The notes: generated by a model not told the origin, from the letters alone. A stretch of DNA of 64,000 bases from Asticcacaulis taihuensis (GCF_900100255.1 NZ_FMTS01000001.1:620001-684000); one strand, 5' to 3'; numbered from the stretch's first letter, positions 19,212 to 28,518 are shown. Made by a program: numbers and translations.

Positions 19212-19509
19212 TCCTTTAAAAGCAATGTTGATGGCTGACGAAGCACCCGCCCCGCCGGCGCGCGATCTCAGCTTTGTCATCGCCGTCATGAAGCGCGTCG
19301 AACAGCGCCGCCTCTACCGCAACCTGGCCTGGCTGGTGCTCGGCACGGCCGCCATCACCGCGCTCCTGTTCCTGATCATGCCGTACCTGACGCCGGCCCT
19401 CACAGCCGTCAGCCAATCCATCTGGCCGCTCATCATTATTACGACGGTCGCCGGCTTTTCGCTGGTCGGTTTTGAATCCACGCGCCGGGCCTTGGGCCTG
19501 CGCTTCTAG
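19201..19509 (+). CDS. Small membrane protein, putative anti-sigma factor of the ECF operon
   Basis: 102 residues. A soluble N-terminal part of about 40 residues (ARDLSFVIAVMKRVEQRRLYR) is followed by two membrane helices (LAWLVLGTAAITALLFLIM and SIWPLIIITTVAGFSLVGF). The ATG at 19201 overlaps the end of the sigma gene by 11 bases, the usual sign of a sigma/anti-sigma pair. It lacks a visible zinc-binding HxxxCxxC anti-sigma motif, so the role is inferred from size, topology and coupling only. Confidence 0.6.
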   Translation: MTNDPLKAMLMADEAPAPPARDLSFVIAVMKRVEQRRLYRNLAWLVLGTAAITALLFLIMPYLTPALTAVSQSIWPLIIITTVAGFSLVGFESTRRALGLRF

Positions 19510-19548
19510 AGCCTGATGACGTAAGATTGAATCCTTTTCTCTCTTAAT

Positions 19549-19691
19549 CCTCCCCTCTTGGAGGGGAGGTGGCGAGCAAGCGCAGCCATCAGGCGAAGCG
19601 CGTCGAGGCGGAGGGGTAAAATCACGAACCCCAATGCCTATTATTGCCCGCCCACCGCTACGCGGTCCCCCCTCCCCATGAATGGGGAGGG
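19549..19691. repeat. Intergenic palindromic repeat unit (GGGGAGG-type)
   Basis: Two perfect hairpins bracket the unit: CCTCCCCTC/GAGGGGAGG at 19549-19569 (3-base loop) and CCCTCCCCAT/ATGGGGAGGG at 19670-19691 (2-base loop). Between them lie GGTGGCGAGC, GCGAAGCGCG and GGCGGAGGGG blocks. This layout is that of a dispersed intergenic element; related GGGAGG/CCCCCTCC elements occur at 21214-21251 and 22690-22770. No gene is seen between 19510 and 19705. Confidence 0.7.
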
Positions 19692-19705
19692 CGAAAGGCA
19701 AAGCG

Positions 19706-20347
19706 CTAGCTTTCTCTGGCCACGCCGGCGATCAGCGGTACAAAGCGCACCTCACCGAGATCCTCGGTCTCGTAGCCATCCACCGTCTTGGTGTAGCGCA
19801 GCAGGCGTTGGGTCGAGCCCCGCCCCTGCGGCCCAACCATAATGCCCTTCGGCTTCAGTTGCGACAGCAGCAGGGTCGGTTCTTCCGGCAGGGCGGCGGT
19901 GACGAGGATACGGTCGAACGGCGCCTGTTCCGGCCAGCCTTCCCAGCCGTCGCCGAAACGATAGATGATATTTTCCAGCATCAGGCGCTTGTGACGGATT
20001 TCCGCCTCGACCATCAGGGAGCGATAGCGTTCGATGGTATAGACGTAGCGTGCCAGGCGGCTGAGCACGGCGGTCTGGTAACCGCTGCCGGTGCCGATTT
20101 CGAGCACGCGATGGCGCCCCTCAATCTTCAGCGCCTGGGTCATCAGGGCCACGATATAGGGCTGGGAAATCGTCTGTCCACAGTTGATCGGAATGGCGCT
20201 GTCTTCCCACGAGCGATCGAGGAACAGTTCCGGCACGAACAGGTCGCGCGGCGTATATTCCATGGCGTGCAGGACTTTTTTATCCGTAATGCCCTGATCC
20301 TTCAGGGTATTGAGCAGGCGCTCCAGGCGGGTGGGTTCCTCGCTCAT
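19706..20347 (-). CDS. pcm: Protein-L-isoaspartate O-methyltransferase
   Basis: 213 residues. [27 protein letters not shown] is the SAM-binding motif I of Pcm, preceded by the family motif [20 protein letters not shown]. The enzyme methylates isoaspartyl residues in aged proteins to start their repair. Its ATG overlaps the surE stop (ATGA), the widespread surE-pcm coupling. The order serS-surE-pcm-LysM/LytM is the typical proteobacterial stationary-phase cluster. No clear terminator follows; the next 160 bases are the palindromic repeat. Confidence 0.95.
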   Translation of the reverse strand: MSEEPTRLERLLNTLKDQGITDKKVLHAMEYTPRDLFVPELFLDRSWEDSAIPINCGQTISQPYIVALMTQALKIEGRHRVLEIGTGSGYQTAVLSRLARYVYTIERYRSLMVEAEIRHKRLMLENIIYRFGDGWEGWPEQAPFDRILVTAALPEEPTLLLSQLKPKGIMVGPQGRGSTQRLLRYTKTVDGYETEDLGEVRFVPLIAGVARES

Positions 20348-21147
20348 TGTGCGCTCCCCATTATTGGCTCCACCTTTTTAGGCGCCACGCCGCCGAGCGT
20401 CTTTTTCAGGCGGTGCAGGGTCTCGTTGTGCGTCAGGTCAAGATGCAGGGGCGTGACCGAAATGCGCTTTTCGGCGATGGCCTTGAGATCGGTGCCGTCA
20501 ATCAATGATTGCTCGTAATTATGAAAATCGATCCAGTAATAGTCCCGACCACGCGGATCGGTGCGGCGGACGGCGTGCATCTCATGGAGGTTACGGATGC
20601 CCTGGCGGGTGACCTCGACGCCGGTGACATCATCCGCGGCGCAATCCGGGAAGTTGATGTTCATGATGACATCGGCCGGCCAGCCCTGCCCGATCAGGTT
20701 ACTGACCACTGGCGCGCCATAGACTTGCGCCGCCTGCCACTGGGCTTCGATATCGAGGTCGAAATCGAGGCACTGGGACAAAGCGATCGAGGGAATGCCG
20801 AGCGACATGCCCTGCAAGGCCCCAGCAACCGTGCCGGAAAGGGTGACGTCCTGCGCCAGATTGAAGCCGCGATTGACGCCGGAAAGCACCAGATCAGGGG
20901 GAGAGTCCATCAGGTCGCTGACGGCGATCTGCACGCAATCGGTCGGCGTGCCGCCGGCGGCGAAGCGGCGCTCGCCCAGGCGACGAACCCGCACCGGATC
21001 GTGCAGGGAAACGCCCCTGCCCTTGCCGGACTGCTCCAGCACCGGCGCGCACACCCAGACATCATCGCTGAGCGCCGAGGCGATATCGTAAAGCACCTTC
21101 AGCCCGAAGGCATCGATACCATCATCATTGGTGAGCAGGATACGCAT
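20344..21147 (-). CDS. surE: SurE, 5'/3'-nucleotidase
   Basis: 267 residues starting [15 protein letters not shown]; the NDD motif binds the catalytic divalent metal. [24 protein letters not shown] and [24 protein letters not shown] are the other SurE signatures. It dephosphorylates nucleoside monophosphates. The ATG at 21147 gives the standard N-terminus; an in-frame start 12 codons upstream would only add a basic leader. It overlaps pcm by 4 bases. Confidence 0.95.
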   Translation of the reverse strand: MRILLTNDDGIDAFGLKVLYDIASALSDDVWVCAPVLEQSGKGRGVSLHDPVRVRRLGERRFAAGGTPTDCVQIAVSDLMDSPPDLVLSGVNRGFNLAQDVTLSGTVAGALQGMSLGIPSIALSQCLDFDLDIEAQWQAAQVYGAPVVSNLIGQGWPADVIMNINFPDCAADDVTGVEVTRQGIRNLHEMHAVRRTDPRGRDYYWIDFHNYEQSLIDGTDLKAIAEKRISVTPLHLDLTHNETLHRLKKTLGGVAPKKVEPIMGSAQ

Positions 21148-21213
21148 GGGGCGTTTGTACGGCGATTTCAGAGGCCGGGGCAAGCGGTACGACGGCTTTT
21201 TTTGAAGGGTTTT

Positions 21214-21251
21214 GCCCCCTCCGTCGCGGACTACGCCGCGACGGAGGGGGC
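21214..21251. repeat. Perfect 16-bp-stem hairpin after serS
   Basis: Arms GCCCCCTCCGTCGCGG (21214-21229) and CCGCGACGGAGGGGGC (21236-21251) pair perfectly around a 6-base loop. There is no U-tract on either strand, so this is less likely a classic terminator than a dispersed palindrome of the same CCCCCTCCGTC family seen at 22690. Confidence 0.7.
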
Positions 21252-21261
21252 TTCTGCCTAT

Positions 21262-22659
21262 CTACCCGATATGCGTCAAGCCGCCCATATAGGGCTGGAG
21301 GACAGCCGGAATGGCGATGCGGCCGCCCTCGTCCTGATAGTTTTCCATGATAGCCACCAAGGTGCGGCCGACCGCCAGACCAGAGCCATTCAGCGTATGG
21401 ACAAAGCGCGTGCCCTTTTCGCCGGCCTTGCGGGTGCGGGCATCCATACGGCGCGCCTGGAAATCCCCGCAGTTCGAACAGGAGGAGATTTCGCGGTAGG
21501 TGTTCTGCGACGGCAGCCACACTTCGAGGTCATAGGTCTTCTTCGCGCCAAAGCCCATATCACCGGTGCAGAGCAGCATGGTGCGGAACGACAAATCGAG
21601 CATTTTCAGGATGGTTTCGGCGCAGTTGGTCATGCGCTCGTGTTCGGCGGCGGATTGCTCCGGCGTGGTGATCGAGACCAACTCGACCTTCTGGAACTGG
21701 TGCTGGCGGATCATGCCCTTGGTGTCGCGGCCCGCCGAACCGGCCTCGGCGCGGAAGCAGTTGGTCAGGGCGGTCAGGCGCAGCGGCAATTCTTCCTCAG
21801 CGGTGATGACTTCACGGACGAGGTTGGTCAGGGTGACTTCAGCGGTCGGGATGAGGTAATAATCTTTCTTCGGCTTTGGCATGGCCGCAATAATTGCCTC
21901 GACGAACTCTTCAGAGGATTTAAAATCCCCGTAAGCCGAAAAGCCTTCCATGCCATAGTCGTTTGAAGCCGTTCCAAACAAATCTTCTTCAAATTTCGGT
22001 AATTGTCCCGTGCCAAACAAGGCATGTTCGCGCACCAGAACCGGCGGATTCACTTCGGTATAACCGTGCTCAGTCGTTTGAACATCGAGCATAAACTGGC
22101 CGATGGCGCGCTCCAGACGCGCCAGTTGCCCCTTTAGGACGACAAAGCGCGAACCGGACATCTTTGCCGCCGCTTCAAAGTCCATAAGTGGGCCAGTTGG
22201 CCCTTTCAGGGCTTCACCGAGATCGGCGTGATCCTTGGCCGGGAAGCTCAGGATATTCGGCGCACCAACCTTGCGCACCTCAACATTGCCATGTTCGTCA
22301 GCGCCTTCCGGCACATCCTCGAACGGGATATTTGGTAGCGATGCCAGCAGGTTGCGCAGTTCCTCACCCTTGAGGCGTTCGGTTTCCTGCGTCGTCTCGA
22401 TGTTGGTCTTCAGTTCGGCCACCTCGGCCATCAGGGCTTGTGCCTTTGCCTCATCCTTATGGGCCTTGGCCATGCCGATCTGCTTTGAAGCCTCATTGCG
22501 GCGGCTTTGGGCGGCCTGGAAAGCGGTCTGGGCGGCGCGCAAGTCGGCATCCAGCGCCAGCAGCTTTTCGACGACTTCTGATGGCTTATCATAGTTACGC
22601 TTCGACCACCCATCAACAAAGCTCTGAGGATTTTCGCGGATCGCCTTGATATCGTGCAT
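21262..22659 (-). CDS. serS: Seryl-tRNA synthetase
   Basis: 465 residues. The N-terminal coiled-coil arm (about residues 28-105, many Ala/Glu/Lys) is followed by the class II catalytic core with [34 protein letters not shown] (motif 2) and [20 protein letters not shown] (motif 3). It charges tRNA-Ser. I chose the ATG at 22659 because [11 protein letters not shown] is the standard SerRS start; an ORF extension upstream runs through the palindromic repeat. It lies between tatC and surE, the usual Caulobacterales order. Confidence 0.97.
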   Translation of the reverse strand: MHDIKAIRENPQSFVDGWSKRNYDKPSEVVEKLLALDADLRAAQTAFQAAQSRRNEASKQIGMAKAHKDEAKAQALMAEVAELKTNIETTQETERLKGEELRNLLASLPNIPFEDVPEGADEHGNVEVRKVGAPNILSFPAKDHADLGEALKGPTGPLMDFEAAAKMSGSRFVVLKGQLARLERAIGQFMLDVQTTEHGYTEVNPPVLVREHALFGTGQLPKFEEDLFGTASNDYGMEGFSAYGDFKSSEEFVEAIIAAMPKPKKDYYLIPTAEVTLTNLVREVITAEEELPLRLTALTNCFRAEAGSAGRDTKGMIRQHQFQKVELVSITTPEQSAAEHERMTNCAETILKMLDLSFRTMLLCTGDMGFGAKKTYDLEVWLPSQNTYREISSCSNCGDFQARRMDARTRKAGEKGTRFVHTLNGSGLAVGRTLVAIMENYQDEGGRIAIPAVLQPYMGGLTHIG

Positions 22660-22689
22660 GTTATGAGCCTTGGCTGAGCATAAGTGAAC

Positions 22690-22770
22690 GCCCCCTCCGT
22701 CAGCGACACCGGCCCTTCGGGCCTCGCGCTGACACCTCCCCCGCTTCGCCAAGAGGCTCGCAAGGGAGGA
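22690..22770. repeat. Intergenic palindromic repeat between serS and tatC
   Basis: CCCCCTCCGTCAGCG, a central GGCCCTTCGGGCC hairpin (22711-22723), CGCTGACACCTCCCCC and then AGGGAGGAG form a compound hairpin element. Its blocks (CCCCCTCCGTC, ACCTCCCCC) recur in the elements at 19549 and 21214. The rest of the 193-base gap between serS and tatC shows nothing else. Confidence 0.65.
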
Positions 22771-22852
22771 GAAGTGAGCATGTGTGTCTATACAATGGTT
22801 TGTGCCTCAGGCAAGCCCAGAGACGCTGCCTCGCACTCTGCCGAGTTGCGGG

Positions 22853-23782
22853 TCAAGGGGCATTATGCCCCTTGCCTTTTCTTAACTCGATGACCTTCAC
22901 GCACAGGATCGAGATTTCGTAGAGCAGCACGATCGGGATGGCCAGCATACATTGGGAGATCGGATCGGGCGGGGTCACCACCGCGGCAACCACCACAATG
23001 GCCAGGATGGCATAGCGGCGCAAGCTTCCCAGCATTTTAGAGGTCACCAGCCCGGTCAGGCCCAGCAGGGTCAGCACCACCGGCAACTGGAAACAGAGAC
23101 CGAAGGCGATCATCAGGGTTTCGATCAGTTGCAGATATTCCGAGACCTTCGGCATGAACTGAACGACCACGCCGCCGGCGCCGGTAACCTGCTGGTTCAG
23201 CGAGAACCACAGCACCATCGGCAGCATGAGGAAATAGACCATGGCCATGCCGAGGATGAACAGCACGGGCGCAGCCACCAGGAACGGCAGGAAGGCCATG
23301 CGTTCGCGGCGATAAAGGCCGGGCGCGACGAAGCGATAGACCTGAAATGCCAGGACCGGAAAGCTGACAATGACGCCGCCAAACATGGCCAGGCGCAGAT
23401 TGGTGAAGAAGACCTCCATCGGCGCCGTGGCGATCAGCGGGATTTCCTTGACATTGCCGATGGCTTTCAGGCCCAGAAGCACGGAAATCAGGTCAAACGG
23501 CCCACCGTGACCATGCAGCTTCTGTTCTTCATAGAGCGCCGAGGCGACGGCCAGCGGATGGGTCAGCAGAGACAGGATGGTGTTGTGGAAGGCATAGCAG
23601 GCAATCACGCAGACCAGAAACGCCACGACCATGATGATGATGCGCTGGCGCAGTTCGATCAGGTGATCCATCAGCGGCGCGCGCGACGCCTCGATATCCA
23701 GTTCGTCCTGGTCGGCGGTAATGATATTGCGCTTGGATTTGTCTTCCACCTCAGCCGGCAGGTTTATATTTTCACTGCTCAT
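22853..23782 (-). CDS. tatC: TatC, twin-arginine translocase receptor subunit
   Basis: 309 residues, six membrane helices. MDHLIELRQRIIIM is the conserved N-terminal TatC motif; VFFTNLRLAMFGGVIVSFPVL and FQVYRFVAPGLYRRER follow, with FQLPVVLTLLGLTGLV later. TatC binds the RR signal of folded precursors. The N-terminus is somewhat extended (about 35 residues before the family core), as in other Caulobacterales. It overlaps tatB by 4 bases. At least three proteins in this window carry likely Tat signals. Confidence 0.96.
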   Translation of the reverse strand: MSSENINLPAEVEDKSKRNIITADQDELDIEASRAPLMDHLIELRQRIIIMVVAFLVCVIACYAFHNTILSLLTHPLAVASALYEEQKLHGHGGPFDLISVLLGLKAIGNVKEIPLIATAPMEVFFTNLRLAMFGGVIVSFPVLAFQVYRFVAPGLYRRERMAFLPFLVAAPVLFILGMAMVYFLMLPMVLWFSLNQQVTGAGGVVVQFMPKVSEYLQLIETLMIAFGLCFQLPVVLTLLGLTGLVTSKMLGSLRRYAILAIVVVAAVVTPPDPISQCMLAIPIVLLYEISILCVKVIELRKGKGHNAP

Positions 23783-24273
23783 ACGGCGCTCTTCTTCGTG
23801 CGGGTGCGCTTGACGGGCGTGACGGTGGGTTCGGGCTCCGCAGCGGCTTTGGGCTTGCGGACACGCTTGGGCTTGGCTGGCGTTTCCGGCTTTTCCGCGG
23901 GCGGCAATCCGTCTAGTTGCGGATTCACCGGCTCAACCGCCGCCTCCGGCGCATGGCTGGCGGGCTTATATTCCGGCGTCGGCGCCGTCAGGCTGGAACT
24001 GATGTCGCTTTCGAGCGCCTTCATCTGGTGGCCGACATCCTCAAGCCCCAGCTTGCCCGCTCTGAGCGCATCGACCTCCTTGCGCAGGTCGTCAAGTTCG
24101 CTTTGACGCGCCATGTCCTCGAATGAGGTACGGAACTCATCCGCCATCCGCCGCATCTTGCCGACAAAACGGCCAAGCTGGCGCAGCAGTTTCGGCAGGT
24201 CTTTCGGACCGACGACAACCAGCGCCACGACAGCAATAAGAATGAGCTCACCGCCCCCGATACCGGGCACCAT
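23779..24273 (-). CDS. tatB: TatB, twin-arginine translocase subunit
   Basis: 164 residues. The single N-terminal helix GIGGGELILIAVVALVVVGPKDLPKLLRQLG with the conserved GPKDLP hinge is followed by an amphipathic helix (VGKMRRMADEFRTSFEDMARQ) and a Pro/Ala/Lys-rich cytoplasmic tail. It works with TatC in signal recognition. It is the middle gene of tatA-tatB-tatC. Confidence 0.95.
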   Translation of the reverse strand: MVPGIGGGELILIAVVALVVVGPKDLPKLLRQLGRFVGKMRRMADEFRTSFEDMARQSELDDLRKEVDALRAGKLGLEDVGHQMKALESDISSSLTAPTPEYKPASHAPEAAVEPVNPQLDGLPPAEKPETPAKPKRVRKPKAAAEPEPTVTPVKRTRTKKSAV

Positions 24274-24310
24274 GTGAAAGACTTTCTGTTAGGATTTCAG
24301 ATAGATGCGA

Positions 24311-24493
24311 TCAGGCTTTCGGCTCGTCGTCCTTCTTGGCCTTCACATCGTCTTCATCGTCCTTCAGGCCGTTCTTGAACGCCTTGATGCCCTTGGCGGC
24401 ATCGCCCATCAGGCCCGACAGCTTGCCGCCGCCGAACAGGACCAGGACCACCAGACCAATGATCAACCAGTGCCAGATGCTGAAACTACCCAT
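24311..24493 (-). CDS. tatA: TatA, twin-arginine translocase pore subunit
   Basis: 60 residues: [25 protein letters not shown] (membrane helix with FGGGKL hinge), then the amphipathic helix [18 protein letters not shown] and an acidic tail. It forms the size-adjustable translocation pore. It is the first gene of the tat operon, 131 bases downstream of scpB on the same strand and 37 bases before tatB. Confidence 0.96.
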   Translation of the reverse strand: MGSFSIWHWLIIGLVVLVLFGGGKLSGLMGDAAKGIKAFKNGLKDDEDDVKAKKDDEPKA

Positions 24494-24624
24494 ACTCTAA
24501 TCTCCTTTGCGAGCCCGCCCACCTCTCAGATGGGAGGCCGCCCCTTTAAATGTCAGTCCGTCCGGACCAATTTACGCTCTTATAGGCGCGTTTTAACCTG
24601 TCTTGGAAGTGTTTTTGCGCAAAA

Positions 24625-25266
24625 TCACTCTTTCTCGAAGAAGTCTTGCGCAAACTCGGTTTCTTCCATCTCCTCCAGAAGCAACGGATCTTCGGCGGTC
24701 TGTCCGCTGGAAGGATCGGGCACCATAAAGTCCGCCGGTACATTGATGTCAAGCAGGCCGGCCGCCCGCATTTCGGCCGCACCCGGCAGGTCGGCCAGAG
24801 ACGGCAGGGAAAACTGCTCCAGGAAGTAGTCGGTCGTGCCGTAGGTGACCGGGCGACCGGGGGTCCGCCTGCGCCCACGCAGTTTGATCAGATTCATTTC
24901 GTGCAGTACATCGAGCGTGCCGCGCGACAGGCCAACCCCGCGCACCGCTTCGATCTCGGCCCGCGTCACCGGCTGGTGGTAGGCAATGATGGCCAGCGTT
25001 TCAAGCGCGGCCTTGGAGAGCCGGCGCGGCTCCTCGCGCTCCTCGACCATCAGGTAACCGAGGTCGGCGGCGGTGCGGAACTGCCAGCGGTCATTGATGA
25101 TCTCCAGCGACACCCCGCGTCCGGCGTAGCGCGCGCGCAAGGAAGCCAGCGCCTTGCCGACATCGGCGCCTTCCGGCAGGCGATAGGCGATTTCCGAGGC
25201 CGACAACGGGCCATCGGCGGCGAACAAAAGCGCTTCGATGGCGCGCTCGACGGTTTCCGGGGTCAT
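24625..25266 (-). CDS. scpB: ScpB, segregation and condensation protein B
   Basis: 213 residues with two winged-helix domains. The start (VERAIEALLFAADGPLSASEIAYRLPEG) and the motif LETLAIIAYHQPVTRAEIEAVRGV are diagnostic for ScpB. Two copies bind ScpA in the SMC-ScpAB condensin complex. It overlaps scpA by 4 bases. The C-terminal acidic tail after residue 170 is unconserved. Confidence 0.95.
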   Translation of the reverse strand: MTPETVERAIEALLFAADGPLSASEIAYRLPEGADVGKALASLRARYAGRGVSLEIINDRWQFRTAADLGYLMVEEREEPRRLSKAALETLAIIAYHQPVTRAEIEAVRGVGLSRGTLDVLHEMNLIKLRGRRRTPGRPVTYGTTDYFLEQFSLPSLADLPGAAEMRAAGLLDINVPADFMVPDPSSGQTAEDPLLLEEMEETEFAQDFFEKE

Positions 25267-26123
25267 GATTTGTCTCCCATCAGCGCCTGCCTTTTACGCA
25301 TGTAAAGCGTCTCGAACGTTGCCAGTTGCTGGAGCTGCAAATGACCTTCCTTGGCCAGTTCCAATGAGGCTGAAAGGGTTGACGCCACATAGGAGACCCG
25401 GCGTGGCCCATCGCTGCGCACCGGCTGCGGTGCCACCTCGTCCAGCGCCGTCCAGTTGCTCAGCCTGGGCAACTGCGCCCGCAGATTATCGCGGGCGTCT
25501 TCCAGCGAATAGGCTTCTATGCGGCGGGTCGGATCGTAATGGCGGTCCAGTTCGCGGCGGCGCTGGGTGACATAGGCGCTCATCAGGTCGAAGACATTGG
25601 CCTCGATGCGTGAGGACGGAATGATTAGCCGCGCCTCCGGATCGCCTCGGGCAAAGACATCGCGTTTTAATTGCGGCCGCGAGGTCAGGGCCTCCACGGC
25701 CTTGCGGATCGCTTCCAGTTTTTGCAGACGATAGGCGAGCGAAAGAGCCAGTTCTTCCGGCGCCGGTTCATTGGTCTGCTTGCGTTCGGCCTGTGGCAGC
25801 AGCAGACGCGATTTCAGATAGGCCAGCCACGACGCCATAACGAGGTAATCCGCCGCCAAGGCAAAGCGCAGGCGCCGGGCTTCCTGGATAAAGGCGAGAT
25901 ACTGTTCAGCCAGGCGAGTGATCGAAATCTTGAGCAGATCGACCTTTTGCTGGCGGGCCAGGGCCAGCAGAACATGCAGCGGCCCTTCATAGCCGTCCAG
26001 TTCAAGAATCAGCGCCTCGTCATTGGCGATTTCTTCCGCGACATCCGGCGCCGGACCTTCAAAGTCGAGACGCCTTTGCAGGACATCGTGCTCCAGACCT
26101 TTCGGCGTGGTGTCGCGGCTCAT
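25263..26123 (-). CDS. scpA: ScpA, kleisin subunit of the SMC complex
   Basis: 286 residues. The N-terminal SMC-binding domain contains LELDGYEGPLHVLLALARQQKVDLLKISITRLAEQYL, a clear ScpA signature, followed by LAADYLVMASWLAYLKSRLLLP. The C-terminal winged helix has a degenerate EDARDNLRAQL-type segment. It overlaps both nagZ and scpB by 4 bases, so nagZ, scpA and scpB are translated as a unit. Confidence 0.95.
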   Translation of the reverse strand: MSRDTTPKGLEHDVLQRRLDFEGPAPDVAEEIANDEALILELDGYEGPLHVLLALARQQKVDLLKISITRLAEQYLAFIQEARRLRFALAADYLVMASWLAYLKSRLLLPQAERKQTNEPAPEELALSLAYRLQKLEAIRKAVEALTSRPQLKRDVFARGDPEARLIIPSSRIEANVFDLMSAYVTQRRRELDRHYDPTRRIEAYSLEDARDNLRAQLPRLSNWTALDEVAPQPVRSDGPRRVSYVASTLSASLELAKEGHLQLQQLATFETLYMRKRQALMGDKS

Positions 26124-27193
26124 GACGGCGTGACCTCGGTCGGATCAGATTTGGCGCCGGCATCCTGGCCCCGCGCCATCACCACATCGAAACGGGCACG
26201 CGCGTCGATCACATCGAGTGGTTCAGGCGTTTTCAGCAGGCGTGTTATGGCGGCTTTCGCTCGGCGCAGACCCTCGCCCTTCAGCTTCGGCGTGACATGC
26301 GCGACCTGCCTCATCTCGGCCATCTGACCACTGCAATGCAGGATCACGTCAACGCCAGCACGCAAGGCGGCCTTTGCGCGCTTTTCCAGAGTGCCGGAAA
26401 GGGCATTCATGGACAGGTCATCAGTGATCAAAAGACCATCGAAACCAATAACATCGCGGACAATCTTCAGACATTTCCTTGAAGTCGTCGCCGGATTGCG
26501 CTTGTCGATGGCGCGATAAAGCACATGGGCCGTCATGGCGATCGGCATGTCGGCATTGACCTGGAAGGGATAGAAATCGACCTTGAGCAATTCATCGAGT
26601 TTCGCATCGACGCGCGGCAGGTCGGTATGCGAATCAGCCCCTGCCCGTCCGTGGCCGGGAACGTGCTTGATCACCGGCAAAACCCCACCGGCCAGGAAAC
26701 CTTCGCAAGCCGCGCGGCCCATCACCGCGACGGCCTGCGGCGCCATCCCGTAAGCGCGATCACCGACAATTTCATGAGCGCCCGGCTGCGGCACATCGAG
26801 CACCGGCGCGCAATCGACATTGATGCCCAGTTCCGCCAGGTCATGCGCCATAAGCCGCGCGCCCAGGCGAACCATTTCGCGTTCTTCGGAAGGATCATTG
26901 GTCACTTCGGCAAAACGCGAAGCCGGCGGATAGTCCGGCCAGTGCGGCGGCCGCAGACGGCGCACCCGTCCGCCCTCCTGGTCGATCAAGATCAGGGCGT
27001 CATGCGCCACCAGCCCTTTGAGCGAAGCCACCAGCGCCTTTACCTGCGCTGGCGTTTCGATATTGCGGCGAAACAGGATGAAGCCGAGCGGCTGAAGATC
27101 GCTGAAAAAGCGATGCTCCTCAGGCGTCAGTTCGGTGCCGGCCAGGCCCAGAATACATGCCCTCGTATCTTTGGCGGCGATCCCCTTGCCCAC
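26120..27193 (-). CDS. nagZ: NagZ, beta-N-acetylhexosaminidase (GH3)
   Basis: 357 residues, GH3 fold. GFILFRRNIETPAQVKAL and LILIDQEGGRVRRLRPPHWP mark the start; KHVPGHGRAGADSHTDLP holds the NagZ Asp-His acid/base loop and LLITDDLSMNAL the nucleophile Asp. It removes GlcNAc from muropeptides in the cytoplasm during peptidoglycan recycling. It lies between the SPOR-domain gene and scpA, the common alphaproteobacterial arrangement. Confidence 0.94.
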   Translation of the reverse strand: MGKGIAAKDTRACILGLAGTELTPEEHRFFSDLQPLGFILFRRNIETPAQVKALVASLKGLVAHDALILIDQEGGRVRRLRPPHWPDYPPASRFAEVTNDPSEEREMVRLGARLMAHDLAELGINVDCAPVLDVPQPGAHEIVGDRAYGMAPQAVAVMGRAACEGFLAGGVLPVIKHVPGHGRAGADSHTDLPRVDAKLDELLKVDFYPFQVNADMPIAMTAHVLYRAIDKRNPATTSRKCLKIVRDVIGFDGLLITDDLSMNALSGTLEKRAKAALRAGVDVILHCSGQMAEMRQVAHVTPKLKGEGLRRAKAAITRLLKTPEPLDVIDARARFDVVMARGQDAGAKSDPTEVTPS

Positions 27194-27197
27194 GGTC

Positions 27198-28022
27198 CTA
27201 CTTTACGATGCAGTCGTGGCCCGACGCCTTGAGCGCCGAACAGAAGGATTTCGCCTTGTCCGCGCTCAGGCCGGTAAAGGCCGTGCGATAGAAGGTGCCG
27301 TTGGGCGTGGTGACCTTTTCAATCCGCTTGCTGGCGCCGCCGACAAACAGACCGTAGGACGACGCCACCTTGGCATATTCGGCATTGGCTATGTCGGTCG
27401 AGGTATAGGCGCCGATCTGCACCGAAGCCGAACCACTTACCGCTGGTTTGGCGGCGGCAACGGGCGCCGTCACAGGCTTGGCCGCGACTGATGCGACCGG
27501 CTTGGCGGCAGCCGGCTGAGACGCGGACGCACTGGCGCCAGGCACCGGCGTGGCGTCAATACGGGCGGGGGCCGCGCTGCTGCTTATGGCGCTGGCGGTT
27601 GCTTGCGACGGCAGCGGCCCTTCGATCGGCGCTGCCGGCAAGGGGGCGATATCGACCGTCGAAGCGCTTGCCGCCGGGCGGGCGCCGGGCACTTCAGCAC
27701 CGGGCGCGAAGGTGGCAATACCGGATTCGCTCAGGTCCTGGTCGCTCAGCGGCTTGGCATCCTGAACCTGGCCTTCCTTGATATCCCCAAGAGAATCACC
27801 GACTTCCGGGGCGATATTTCCATGCTTGTTGAGCGTGCCGGAATTATAGAGGATGACCACCACAAGCAGCAGAACGACCAGGCAGATGCCACTGATAATC
27901 AGCGTGATCGGCGCCTTGTCACGCGAAGCCGGCGTCCGGCGCGATTCGTAGCTCAGATTGTCCTCGGTGGGGGGCGAATAGGTGCCGCGATCCCCGAAAT
28001 CTCCGCGATCCTTATCTGACAT
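27198..28022 (-). CDS. SPOR-domain membrane protein
   Basis: 274 residues. A charged cytoplasmic N-terminus (about 45 residues), one membrane segment (ITLIISGICLVVLLLVVVIL), a long Ala/Pro/Ser-rich periplasmic linker, and a C-terminal SPOR domain (SVQIGAYTSTDIANAEYAKV ... FCSALKASGHDCIVK) that binds denuded glycan strands at the septum. It is likely a division-site protein. The ATG at 28022 gives MSDKDRGDFGD; upstream ATGs would add an unlikely leader. It lies 4 bases before nagZ. The missing upstream neighbours would usually be argS and dgt. Confidence 0.85.
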   Translation of the reverse strand: MSDKDRGDFGDRGTYSPPTEDNLSYESRRTPASRDKAPITLIISGICLVVLLLVVVILYNSGTLNKHGNIAPEVGDSLGDIKEGQVQDAKPLSDQDLSESGIATFAPGAEVPGARPAASASTVDIAPLPAAPIEGPLPSQATASAISSSAAPARIDATPVPGASASASQPAAAKPVASVAAKPVTAPVAAAKPAVSGSASVQIGAYTSTDIANAEYAKVASSYGLFVGGASKRIEKVTTPNGTFYRTAFTGLSADKAKSFCSALKASGHDCIVK

Positions 28023-28257
28023 GGTGAAAATCCCCATAGGCCCGGCGGTTTCACACCGGAAAACACAATAATAGGTCCGATTCCGCACGGGAGTCGTGTG
28101 GAATCGGGCGCGAAGATACAGACTAGACATCAATTTTGACAGCCCTGTGGCCAAAAATGTCCGGTCCGCCTTCGGAGGATCCCTCGCAGGCAAAACGATC
28201 GCCATATTGCGTCCTTACCGGCACGCGCCTATCTCTTTACAAACAAGGAGACTGATC

Positions 28258-28518
28258 ATGGACCAGGCCGTCACCGACAATACCGGCGAAAGCCGCTTCG
28301 AACTGAATATCGACGGCCAGATTGCCCGTGCCGATTACCGGATATCGGGCGACACGCTCTATATCGATTATGTCGAGGCCCCGCCGGCCCTGCGCGGGAC
28401 CGGCGCCGCCGGCCGGCTGATGGAGGGCATCATGACAGCCGCGGCCGAAAAAGGCTATGCGGTCGAGCCTGTTTGCGGCTACGCCGCCGCCTGGATGCGC
28501 CGGAATCGCAAGCTTTAG
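28258..28518 (+). CDS. Small GNAT-fold acetyltransferase (YidJ/Gtn-type)
   Basis: 86 residues. The compact N-acetyltransferase fold is recognisable from RADYRISGDTLYIDYVEAPPALRGTGAAGRLMEGIM, where the RGTGAAGRL stretch binds the acetyl-CoA pyrophosphate, and the ending EPVCGYAAAWMRRN. Proteins of this small family acetylate unknown targets. The ATG at 28258 follows AAGGAG. Its stop overlaps that of the convergent histidine kinase gene by 4 bases. Confidence 0.8.
   Translation: MDQAVTDNTGESRFELNIDGQIARADYRISGDTLYIDYVEAPPALRGTGAAGRLMEGIMTAAAEKGYAVEPVCGYAAAWMRRNRKL

Noticed and set aside
20509-21966. Long open frame (485 codons) on the plus strand across surE and serS
   Set aside because: It spans two well-supported minus-strand genes and their intergenic hairpin, and has the Asp/Arg/His-rich look of an antisense shadow.
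22952-24106. Plus-strand open frame (384 codons) across tatC and tatB
   Set aside because: Antisense to tatBC, His/Gln-rich, no domain; a shadow frame.
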